From: an uncultured Campylobacter sp.
GTDB lineage: Bacteria; Campylobacterota; Campylobacteria; Campylobacterales; Campylobacteraceae
Assembly: GCF_937997465.1 (NCBI RefSeq)
Contig: NZ_CALKTQ010000299.1
Span: forward strand, 1 to 5,426
Direction: 5' to 3'
Length of the DNA stretch: 5,426 bases
The translations under genes were made by a program, and so were the position numbers. Under the pieces are notes generated by a model. The model saw only the letters and a list, made by a program, of their open reading frames with translations. It ran no database searches and was not told the origin of the DNA. Of this stretch, positions 1-5,071 are shown one piece after another (position 1 is the first letter of the stretch; every line of letters begins with the position of its first letter).

Positions 1-1
1 T

Positions 2-202
2 ATTTACGACATCGAATTTAACAAAAATATCAAAAACGACAAATTTAAAACGCTGTTAGAAAATCTAAATTTGATCGCAAAAAGAGTAGGTGTAAAATCC
101 ATCGTGAGATTTGTGGAGGACGACGAGTTTTACAACATCGCGGAGCGCTATCAGACCGACTTCGCACAGGGCTTTTTCATAGAGAAGCCAAAAGAAATTT
201 AA
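2..202 (+). CDS. EAL-domain protein, C-terminal end (partial)
   Basis: Only the last 66 codons are in the window; the reading frame is open from base 2 to a TAA at 200-202. The visible part matches the end of an EAL domain, the fold of cyclic di-GMP phosphodiesterases. It has a strand reading KSIVRFVED (the usual place of AEFVE or AEGVE), then a helix, then YQTDFAQGFFIEKP, which corresponds to the characteristic DYAQGYYF-x-KP near the end of these domains. The EAL signature itself and most metal ligands lie upstream of the window, so catalytic competence cannot be judged, nor whether a GGDEF or sensor domain precedes it. The protein ends only three residues after the KP motif, so the EAL domain is C-terminal. 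queF starts 9 bases downstream, so the two are probably co-transcribed. Confidence 0.8.
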   Translation: MYDIEFNKNIKNDKFKTLLENLNLIAKRVGVKSIVRFVEDDEFYNIAERYQTDFAQGFFIEKPKEI

Positions 203-211
203 AGGAAAAAA

Positions 212-925
212 ATGCAAGAAAATGAGGTCGTAGAGCCAAAATACGGCGAGAAAATAATAAGCGAATTTGACGTAGAAAAAGACCTGGAAATCTGGGAAAA
301 CAAGCACGAGCGCGATTATAAGATCAAAATCACGTTGCCGGAGTTTTGCTGCCTATGCCCGCGCTCTGGTTATCCTGATTTTGCGACGATATATCTTGAG
401 TACGTGCCTGCTAAATTCGTCGTCGAGCTAAAAGCGATCAAACTCTACATCAATAGCTTCATGACGCGCAACATCAGCCACGAAGATAGCATAAACGAAA
501 TTTACGACGTTTTAGAGCGAAAGCTAGCGCCAAAATGGATGAAGATCACGGGCGACTTTAACCCGCGCGGCAACGTCCATACGGTGATCGAAATTTGCTC
601 TGACGAGATAATCAAAAAAACGCAAGAACAAAGCTTTGAAGCACCTAAATTTGAGAAATTTTCGCGAGATAGCGAGCGTAGTTTTGATAGAGGCGGTTAC
701 GGCGGACGCGAGTCTAAATTTAGCAAAGACGGCTCTCGCGGTAAGAGTTTCGGAGCCGATAGAAGAGATACAAAAAGCGGCGATAGAAAACCTCGCGCGA
801 GTGTGAGTAAAGATAAATTTGACGATAAACCGCGAAGATCGGGCAGCAAAGACGGCTTTAAAAAGCCTGAATTCGCCGGCGAAAAACGCGCTAGAGTCGT
901 GAAAAAATCATCGGAAGATAAATGA
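212..925 (+). CDS. queF: QueF, NADPH-dependent 7-cyano-7-deazaguanine reductase (preQ1 synthase), with long basic C-terminal tail
   Basis: QueF reduces the nitrile of preQ0 to the aminomethyl group of preQ1, the last free-base step before insertion into tRNA on the way to queuosine; it is cytosolic. The catalytic core spans about residues 10-132 and is of the short single-domain (YkvM) type. LCPRSGYPDFATIYLEY carries the thioimide-forming Cys49 and Asp56 with the family's spacing of seven. Residues 72-79 (ELKAIKLY) are the QueF motif for NADPH binding, His90-Glu91 are the substrate-binding pair, and KWMKITGDFNPRGN closes the core. From about residue 134 to 237 there is an extra hydrophilic tail rich in Lys, Arg, Asp, Ser and Gly with spaced Phe, resembling the disordered tails of RNA helicases; other short QueF proteins lack it. 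The ATG is preceded by AAAGGA, 6-11 bases upstream. The stop overlaps the next start by ATGA, implying translational coupling. Confidence 0.95.
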   Translation: MQENEVVEPKYGEKIISEFDVEKDLEIWENKHERDYKIKITLPEFCCLCPRSGYPDFATIYLEYVPAKFVVELKAIKLYINSFMTRNISHEDSINEIYDVLERKLAPKWMKITGDFNPRGNVHTVIEICSDEIIKKTQEQSFEAPKFEKFSRDSERSFDRGGYGGRESKFSKDGSRGKSFGADRRDTKSGDRKPRASVSKDKFDDKPRRSGSKDGFKKPEFAGEKRARVVKKSSEDK

Positions 926-2151
926 TAAGCGCGCAGCTCATCGAACACATCTTTAAGGCTGCGTCCATCTCGCGCTGGAACGACTATCCCAAGATGACGA
1001 ATTTAGTCGAGCTTGATAAGCAAGCGCACAAATTTATCATCGCGTATTTCATCGCAAAGCTCGAGCACGGCGCCGATATGAACTACATTATCGAGGCCGG
1101 TATTTTCGAGTTTCTCGCGCGAGTCGTGGTCACGGATATACGCCCAGATGTGTTTCATCAGATGCAAAAAACCAAAAACGAACAGATCAACGCCTGGGTG
1201 TTAACGATCCTAGAAGGGCTCGTAAAGGACGTCGAGGGTGGTAAATTCTTAGAGCGGATGCGCCGCTATCTCACGCATAAAGACAAGGCTCACGCTAAAG
1301 AGCGCCTGATCCTAAAGGCCGCTAGCTACCTCGCGACGCGCTGGGAGTTTTCGATCGTTTATCAAACGAGCAAATTTTTAAGCGACATAGACGAGCTAAA
1401 AGCGCGCGTGGAGGAGGAGCTGGAGGATTATTACGAGCTAATAGGCGTGCGCAAAATCGTGATGAATCAAAAGCTGGCAAAGCTAGTAGATCTGGCCGGC
1501 AGACTGCGCTTTCAAAAGCGCTGGGCGCAGACGCCGCGCATCCCTGAAACGGCAGTTCTAGGCCACATGCTAGTCGTGGCGATTTTGAGTTATTTTTACT
1601 CGCTTGAGGTTAAGGCCTGCAAAACGAGGCTAGAAAATAACTTCTTTTGCGCACTTTTTCACGATCTGCCAGAGTCGCTAACGCGCGATATCATTAGCCC
1701 CGTAAAATACGGTATCGAAGGGCTAAACGAGATAATCAGCGAGTACGAAATGCGCCTGATAGACGAGAAAATTTTGCCTTTCGTGCCTGAAATTTTTAGA
1801 GACGAGTTTAGTTATATCCTCGGAATCCGTATGGAAGAGGGCAAATTTATCAAAAACGAGTTTGAAAACAGGATCTGCGAGAAAAAGCCTCTGCATCACG
1901 AGGGCACGATGGAGAACGTAAACGAGGATAAATTTAACGCCATCGACGGCAAAGCACTTAAATTTTGTGACAAGCTCGCTGCTTTTTTCGAGGCTGGTAT
2001 CTCGATCAGCTACGGCGTAAAGTCAAACGAACTAACCGAAGGCTTTAATAATATGGATAAATTTTTTCAGAAAAATCAGAGCTTGGACGGAGTGAATTTC
2101 TCAAAAATCTGTGATGACTTTAAGGAGCATTTTTCGCTTTTACAGGTTTAA
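922..2151 (+). CDS. Tandem HD-domain protein, YfbR-like (5'-deoxynucleotidase family) C-terminal domain
   Basis: This 409-residue cytosolic protein belongs to the HD phosphohydrolase superfamily. The C-terminal half (about 190-365) follows the layout of E. coli YfbR, which removes phosphate from deoxynucleoside 5'-monophosphates: KRW (199-201), His215 in the first helix, FHDLPESLTRDIISPVK (246-262) with the His247-Asp248 doublet, and Asp350 in the closing helix. All four metal ligands are present. The N-terminal half (about 10-150) looks like a decayed copy: SRW (17-19), a retained His36, then FEFLARVVVTDI (62-73) where the HD pair is replaced by Glu-Phe, and Ala133 where the last Asp should be. 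The start ATG overlaps the queF stop, so expression probably depends on queF translation. The substrate is not determined by the sequence; nucleotidase activity is inferred from family. The stop codon abuts the 3' end of the oppositely oriented SRP RNA. Confidence 0.8.
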   Translation: MISAQLIEHIFKAASISRWNDYPKMTNLVELDKQAHKFIIAYFIAKLEHGADMNYIIEAGIFEFLARVVVTDIRPDVFHQMQKTKNEQINAWVLTILEGLVKDVEGGKFLERMRRYLTHKDKAHAKERLILKAASYLATRWEFSIVYQTSKFLSDIDELKARVEEELEDYYELIGVRKIVMNQKLAKLVDLAGRLRFQKRWAQTPRIPETAVLGHMLVVAILSYFYSLEVKACKTRLENNFFCALFHDLPESLTRDIISPVKYGIEGLNEIISEYEMRLIDEKILPFVPEIFRDEFSYILGIRMEEGKFIKNEFENRICEKKPLHHEGTMENVNEDKFNAIDGKALKFCDKLAAFFEAGISISYGVKSNELTEGFNNMDKFFQKNQSLDGVNFSKICDDFKEHFSLLQV

Positions 2152-2157
2152 AAACCC
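2149..2157 (-). terminator. T-run end of SRP RNA
   Basis: On the minus strand the 3' arm of the terminal SRP helix (GGGAGGG) runs directly into TTTT (2154-2151). The G-rich arm plus T run may itself act as the intrinsic terminator. It touches the TAA of the convergent HD-protein gene. Confidence 0.4.
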
Positions 2158-2259
2158 TCCCTCAGATGACTGCGGCACACGCCTAGCCTAAGTGCTCTGC
2201 TGTGTTCCCACCCTGAAGCGGTGCTTAGAAGAGACATTGCACAGGTCTAAGAAAGGGCA
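2155..2259 (-). ncRNA. ffs: Small bacterial signal recognition particle RNA (4.5S-type)
   Basis: The minus strand reads as a small SRP RNA, which binds Ffh to target membrane proteins co-translationally. The apical helix is UCAGG-GUG-GGAA-CAC-AGCAG (2216-2197), matching the conserved UCAGGUCCGGAAGGAAGCAG of other bacteria: GGAA tetraloop, three-pair cap, and the asymmetric internal loop recognised by Ffh. Flanking pairs are GCU/AGC and CUAAG (2228-2224) with CUUAG (2192-2188). On the 3' side the stretch GCGUGUGCCG (about 2182-2173) is shared with E. coli 4.5S RNA. The ends close in a continuous 12-pair helix with G-U pairs: CCCUUUCUUAGA (2257-2246) with UCUGAGGGAGGG (2166-2155). Length is about 105 nt against 114 in E. 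coli. Exact ends are estimated from the helix, the upstream TAAAAT box and the T run after the helix. Confidence 0.88.
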
Positions 2260-2265
2260 AGAGCG

Positions 2266-2271
2266 ATTTTA
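2266..2271 (-). promoter_or_regulatory. Probable -10 box of the SRP RNA promoter
   Basis: On the minus strand TAAAAT lies 6-7 bases upstream of the predicted RNA 5' end near 2259. The bases further upstream (2272-2300) are very AT-rich with phased T/A runs, typical of Campylobacter housekeeping promoters, which lack a strong -35 box. This is inferred from position and composition. Confidence 0.45.
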
Positions 2272-2306
2272 CTCAAATTTTACTTAAATATATTTTAGGC
2301 GGCAGC

Positions 2307-2741
2307 ATGGGATTTGATATAAAATGTAAATTTTTGTCGTTGTTTAGGGAGTTTTTGGTCTATCACCACCGCTCGCTGGAGTTTCGCGCGAAGATCTTCG
2401 CGGCTATCATCTCAGCCAAGCTCAATCCCGAAGAGGACGATTTTGCAAATTTATACGACATATCAAGCGAAATTTACGGCAGTGACGAGAACCGCAAACG
2501 CGTACTTATCGAAACTACCAGAGAGTATGTTTCCCGCATCAAACGCAAAGACCCGATGACGCTTGATAGCTTGCTCTTAGCGATCGATCAGGCCATCAGA
2601 GCAAACAAAAACTACGCGCTAAAGATCGACTTCGAGCATCTGCGCAGGCTCATAGACGCCGACGAACACGAAGGTCTCGTGCAGCAGCGCGTGTATGATT
2701 TTTTACTATATGAGGTAAAAACCTACGCGCCAAACAGATAA
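2307..2741 (+). CDS. Conserved-looking small helical protein of unknown function
   Basis: I do not recognise a named family. The 144-residue product is soluble, has no signal peptide or membrane segment, is rich in charged residues, and looks almost wholly alpha-helical. Segments of note are a FREFLVYHHRSLEFRAKIFAAIISAKL stretch (13-39), an acidic turn PEEDDFANLYDI (41-52), and a C-terminal RRLIDADEHEGLVQQRVYDFLLYE. The helix, acidic turn, helix arrangement is faintly like TerB-type domains, but the match is too weak to assign. The ATG has a modest ribosome site, AGGCGG, five bases upstream. The upstream gap holds the divergently transcribed SRP RNA, so this gene probably has its own promoter in the AT-rich stretch 2266-2296. 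The frameshifted surface-protein gene follows 10 bases downstream and may be in the same transcript. Coding-type codon use throughout supports a real gene. Confidence 0.75.
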   Translation: MGFDIKCKFLSLFREFLVYHHRSLEFRAKIFAAIISAKLNPEEDDFANLYDISSEIYGSDENRKRVLIETTREYVSRIKRKDPMTLDSLLLAIDQAIRANKNYALKIDFEHLRRLIDADEHEGLVQQRVYDFLLYEVKTYAPNR

Positions 2742-2751
2742 AACCTCAAAT

Positions 2752-2904
2752 TTGAAGCTCAAATTTTGCCTATTTTTACTGCTCTTTAGCGGTGTTTTTT
2801 ATGTGGCTTTTTATTATGGATTTGATTTTTTGGGAGGCGATGCGCTTGATGACGGCATTTATAAAGGGTCGGCATGCCTGAGGCCGGTAGCGCAACCGAC
2901 ATAA
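2752..2904 (+). pseudogene. N-terminal membrane-anchor fragment of the frameshifted downstream protein
   Basis: This frame starts at a TTG (the frame is open from 2719 and holds no ATG) and encodes LKLKFCLFLLLFSGVFYVAFYYG, a short basic N-terminus and about 20 hydrophobic residues typical of an uncleaved signal anchor. It continues as FDFLGGDALDDGIYKGS and soon stops at TAA 2902-2904. The next frame opens at 2865 and carries the body of a protein that otherwise lacks a signal. Adding one base between 2865 and 2901, for instance a fourth G in the GGG at 2866-2868, would join the two into about 235 residues. No good ribosome site precedes the TTG, so the exact start is uncertain. The anchor has no lipoprotein cysteine box. 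Confidence 0.55.
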
Positions 2905-3458
2905 ATTTTACCGTCAAAAAAGCCGGTATCTACGAGATAAGTTTCATCTACGCACAAGATCCGCAAAAGCAAAAAGAGGAAGAAAAGCTCAGCGAGGAGG
3001 CCTTCCCGGGATACGGCAGCGATGCATTTACGAAGTGGTTTTGCGAGAGGTCTATAGCTGCTAAGCTGGCTGGATACTACGGTTATACGGCGCAGGGCGT
3101 CCCTGAGCCAATTGGCACGAGTGAAGAGGAAAAAGCGGCCTGTACTGGCGAAAAAATATTGCTAAAAGTAGTGCTAAAATCCATACAAAACCGCAAAATA
3201 AGCTACGCAAAAGGTGGCGAAATAAACGAGCTAAAGCAAAATTTGAGCGCCATAACCGAAACGTTTGATCTGTCAAAATACGGTGAGACTTCATGGTGCA
3301 GCGTGCAAAACGGAGGCTTTGCTCACGATAAAGTTTTGCTCCGCGCAGAGCTCGAAAAAGGCGAATATAGCGTAAAAGTGCAGGCTCTAAGCGACGTGTT
3401 CGAGCTAAAAAAGATCGTGACCTTTATTAAAATTAGCAAATATCATAACTGGAAATAA
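2874..3458 (+). CDS. Body of an exported protein of unknown function, probably 5'-frameshifted
   Basis: The intact frame gives 194 residues with no recognised catalytic motif. It begins MPEAGSATDINFTVKKAGIYEISFIYAQ: a beta-strand pattern in which a ligand-free edge is followed by KAGIYEI, reminiscent of small beta-sandwich lipoproteins such as the DUF5625 type; that link is tentative. The middle is charged and helical (QKQKEEEKLSEE, 37-48), then come FTKWFCERSIAAKL, AACTGEK and SWCSVQNGG, giving three spaced cysteines. The end returns to strands (LLRAELEKGEYSVKVQAL, VTFIKISKYHNWK). The ATG at 2874 has AAAGGG 7-12 bases upstream, so internal initiation is possible, but the product would be cytoplasmic. 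An in-frame TAA at 2862-2864 separates it from the hydrophobic anchor encoded one frame over at 2752-2904. I read the whole as one gene with a single-base lesion or sequencing error. Confidence 0.65.
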   Translation: MPEAGSATDINFTVKKAGIYEISFIYAQDPQKQKEEEKLSEEAFPGYGSDAFTKWFCERSIAAKLAGYYGYTAQGVPEPIGTSEEEKAACTGEKILLKVVLKSIQNRKISYAKGGEINELKQNLSAITETFDLSKYGETSWCSVQNGGFAHDKVLLRAELEKGEYSVKVQALSDVFELKKIVTFIKISKYHNWK

Positions 3459-3475
3459 AAATTTACCGTCTTGCA

Positions 3476-3489
3476 AGTCAAATTTGACT
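3476..3489. terminator. Palindrome between convergent genes
   Basis: AGTCAAATTTGACT is a perfect 14-base palindrome lying between the stop of the plus-strand gene (3458) and the stop of nrdG (3497). It could help end transcription from both sides, but the stem is AT-rich, has no loop of its own and no strong T run, so a terminator role is only possible. It also contains the genome-wide common word CAAATTTG. Confidence 0.3.
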
Positions 3490-3496
3490 AAGTTTA

Positions 3497-4183
3497 CTAA
3501 AAATTTCTAAGCCCTATTTCCAAATTTGAACGGACCAAATTTGGATCAAATTTAGCCTTCGCCTGCGCTAAATTTCCAAAATTTTCGCCCGTGTCGAGGA
3601 AATTTTGCAGATAATAAACGCCTCTGTATCCGTGCTCGTATAAAATCTCGCTCATCGCCGAGATATCGTCCTCGTCTAGCAAGTCCGCATGCACCGTCGT
3701 TCTAACCTCAAATTTAAGGTCGGTTTGCAGCAAAAACTCAAGTGTTTGCAAGAAATTTTTATACAAATTTGAGCCGGTAACCTTTAGAAATTTCTCCTTC
3801 GGCGCTTTAAAATCAAGCGCGATATAGTCGATCAAATTTAACGAGATAGCCTGCCCAAGCGCGGTCAAATTTGAGCCGTTGGTATCGACTTTGAGTGAAA
3901 ATCCGCGAGACTTTACCTCGCTAGCTAGCGGCAAAAACGCGGGGCTAAGCGTGCATTCGCCGCCGCTAAAAACCACTCCACTAAGCTTGCCTTTGCGCTT
4001 GTCTAAAAATTTGATAAACTCAGCACGGCTGATCTGTCCGGCGCCCGTGACGATAGAGACGTTGTAACAGTAGGCGCAGCGCATGTTGCAGCCCGCAAAC
4101 CACGCTATACAGGCCGTTTTGTCGGGGTAGTCGAGAGTCGTAAAGGGGGTGAGCGAGTAAAGCGGAAAATCAGCGTCTTTCAC
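3497..4183 (-). CDS. nrdG: NrdG, anaerobic ribonucleotide reductase activating protein (radical SAM)
   Basis: This is a radical-SAM activase that uses S-adenosylmethionine and a [4Fe-4S] cluster to place a glycyl radical on class III ribonucleotide reductase. The N-terminus SLTPFTTLDYPDKTACIAWF (10-29) leads into GCNMRCAYCYN with cluster ligands Cys32, Cys36 and Cys39 (CxxxCxxC). SGGE (73-76) is the SAM-binding GGE motif and VDTNGS (99-104) the following strand. The 228-residue length fits the NrdG2-type subfamily rather than the shorter E. coli NrdG of about 154. Start is GTG at 4183-4181: an in-frame TAA lies two codons upstream, and the conserved block begins at residue 10, so no other start fits. 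The ribosome site is weak. It lies 17 bases after the miniature NrdD-like gene, so the two form an operon and are probably partner and activase. Confidence 0.93.
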   Translation of the reverse strand: MKDADFPLYSLTPFTTLDYPDKTACIAWFAGCNMRCAYCYNVSIVTGAGQISRAEFIKFLDKRKGKLSGVVFSGGECTLSPAFLPLASEVKSRGFSLKVDTNGSNLTALGQAISLNLIDYIALDFKAPKEKFLKVTGSNLYKNFLQTLEFLLQTDLKFEVRTTVHADLLDEDDISAMSEILYEHGYRGVYYLQNFLDTGENFGNLAQAKAKFDPNLVRSNLEIGLRNF

Positions 4184-4200
4184 GTTTTACTCGCAAGATT

Positions 4201-4362
4201 TTAGCGGGATTTTGGCTCGCAAAATTTGACGCGCTCTTTGTGCTCGCCTTTTTTGCCGAGGTTAAAGCTCTCTACCGGGCGGTGGTAGCCCATTACGCGG
4301 GTGTAGACGACGCATTTCGTGCGCTTTGCCTCAAGCGAAGCTAGGATTTCTTTGTCGCTCAT
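4201..4362 (-). CDS. Stand-alone glycyl-radical mini-protein, like the C-terminus of NrdD
   Basis: This 53-residue gene is easily missed. It encodes MSDKEILASLEAKRTKC followed by VVYTRVMGYHRPVESFNLGK and KGEHKERVKF. The second block corresponds to the very C-terminus of class III ribonucleotide reductase NrdD (E. coli: RRVCGYLG, then FNAGKQEEVKRRV). Gly25 in RVMGY occupies the site of the radical-bearing glycine. The ten-stranded barrel, the active-site cysteines and the four-cysteine zinc site of a full NrdD are absent; only Cys17 and Cys48 remain. The start is firm: AAGGAGTG lies 5-12 bases upstream of the ATG. nrdG, the matching activase, follows on the same strand. By analogy with YfiD, which replaces the damaged radical tail of pyruvate formate-lyase, it might act as a replacement or separate radical domain. 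It could equally be a remnant or an uncharacterised relative. The homology is clear; the role is inferred. Confidence 0.85.
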   Translation of the reverse strand: MSDKEILASLEAKRTKCVVYTRVMGYHRPVESFNLGKKGEHKERVKFCEPKSR

Positions 4363-4391
4363 TTGTCACTCCTTGATAATTGATGTCAAAT

Positions 4392-4400
4392 AGTATAGCA
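4392..4400 (-). promoter_or_regulatory. Promoter (extended -10) of the mini-NrdD/nrdG operon
   Basis: The minus strand shows TGCTATACT, an extended -10 box (TGn plus TATACT), about 30 bases upstream of the ATG at 4362. A start site near 4385 would leave a short leader with the strong AAGGAG site. No clear -35 box is seen, as is usual in Campylobacter. Confidence 0.5.
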
Positions 4401-4466
4401 CTTTGTAGATAACTACCGTCTTAAATTTCTCGGCACGTCTTTGTTTTTCAGCCATTGTTAAAAGTA

Positions 4467-4475
4467 TGGTAATAT
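4467..4475 (+). promoter_or_regulatory. tpx promoter (extended -10)
   Basis: TGGTAATAT fits an extended -10 element (TGn then TAATAT), placing the transcript start near 4482 and leaving a leader of about 29 bases before the tpx ATG. A loose inverted repeat, GTAA then TTAC (4469-4484), covers the box and start point and could be an operator. This element overlaps the upstream ATG at 4466, arguing against that ATG as the real start. Confidence 0.5.
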
Positions 4476-4510
4476 CCACGTTACGATTAAATTTAAAACA
4501 AAGGAAAAAT

Positions 4511-5035
4511 ATGACAAAAGTCAAATTTCACGGCGCAGACGTCGCGCTAAAAGGCGAAGAGGTATTTGTAGGTTCGTATGCGCCCGAAGTCACGCTCGTC
4601 GGGCAGGATCTAGGCGAGTTTAAGGTCGGCGGCAACAACGGCATCGAGATATTAGTCGCAGTTCCGTCGCTAGATACGGGCGTTTGCGCGACTGAGACGC
4701 GTAAATTTAACGAAAAAATGGCCGCCAAAGCGGCGATCAAACTAAGCGTGATTTCTATGGATCTGCCGTTTGCGATGGGAAGATTTTGCTCTACGGAGGG
4801 GATTAAAAATTTAAAAGTAGGCAGCGACTTTAGAGCTAGAGAGTTCGGTGAAAAATACGGCGTAATCATCGGCGAAGGGCCGCTTGCGGGGCTTTTAGCT
4901 AGAGCCGTTTTCGTCATCAAAGACGGCGTCATCATCCACAAACAAATCGTCCCAGAGATCGCGGACGAGCCGAACTACGACGCGGTATTTGACGCGATAA
5001 AATCAAGCGGAGGCTGCGGCTGCGGGTGCATGTGA
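4511..5035 (+). CDS. tpx: Thiol peroxidase Tpx, atypical 2-Cys peroxiredoxin
   Basis: Tpx reduces hydrogen peroxide and lipid hydroperoxides and is recycled by thioredoxin; other family members are cytosolic or periplasmic, and no signal peptide is present here. From ATG 4511 it is 174 residues, near the E. coli length. VPSLDTGVCATETRKFN holds the peroxidatic Cys59 and RFCSTEGIKN the resolving Cys93, with the same 34-residue spacing as E. coli Cys61 and Cys95. SDFRAREFGEKYGVII and ARAVFVIKDG complete the fold. I chose 4511 because AAAGGA sits 5-10 bases upstream, because MTKVKFHGADVALKG matches the family N-terminus, and because the predicted promoter lies inside the longer frame from 4466. 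An odd feature is the end, SSGGCGCGCM, adding Cys169, Cys171 and Cys173. It is transcribed divergently from the anaerobic reductase operon and ends in its own terminator, so it is probably monocistronic. Confidence 0.95.
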   Translation: MTKVKFHGADVALKGEEVFVGSYAPEVTLVGQDLGEFKVGGNNGIEILVAVPSLDTGVCATETRKFNEKMAAKAAIKLSVISMDLPFAMGRFCSTEGIKNLKVGSDFRAREFGEKYGVIIGEGPLAGLLARAVFVIKDGVIIHKQIVPEIADEPNYDAVFDAIKSSGGCGCGCM

Positions 5036-5049
5036 GCCGCTAAATTTAA

Positions 5050-5071
5050 AGGCCGCGAGAGCGGTCTTTTC
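5050..5071 (+). terminator. Rho-independent terminator of tpx
   Basis: AGGCCGC, loop GAGA, then GCGGTCT form a seven-pair stem (one G-U) that runs into TTTT. It begins 15 bases after the tpx stop, a standard intrinsic terminator position. Confidence 0.85.

Noticed and set aside
65..307. Minus-strand hydrophobic open frame over the EAL/queF junction
   Set aside because: It is antisense to two clearly real genes; Phe/Leu richness comes from reading AAA/GAA-rich codons backwards.
697..948. Minus-strand open frame opposite the queF tail
   Set aside because: Low-complexity mirror of the Arg/Ser/Asp-rich tail; no ribosome site or recognisable product.
2866..2868. Phase-variable homopolymer at the frameshift
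   Set aside because: The tract is only three Gs, much shorter than the G tracts that drive Campylobacter phase variation.
2858..2872. Programmed -1 frameshift at TATAAAGGGTCGG
   Set aside because: In the reading frame of the anchor the codons AAA and GGG would have to re-pair with TAA and AGG, which breaks the X-XXY-YYZ slippery rule, and no pseudoknot is evident; a lesion or sequence error is more likely.
3061..3294. Minus-strand open frame opposite the unknown exported protein
   Set aside because: Shadow of the plus-strand coding frame without start signals or homology.
3879..4067. Plus-strand open frame inside nrdG
   Set aside because: Antisense to the radical-SAM core of nrdG; no independent support.
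4466..4510. Upstream ATG extending tpx by 15 residues
   Set aside because: It lacks a ribosome site, overlaps the likely promoter, and the added residues do not match Tpx N-termini; ATG 4511 has AAAGGA at the right distance.
4528..4941. Long minus-strand open frame inside tpx
   Set aside because: It lies wholly opposite a certain gene, has no family features and reflects the codon pattern of the real frame.
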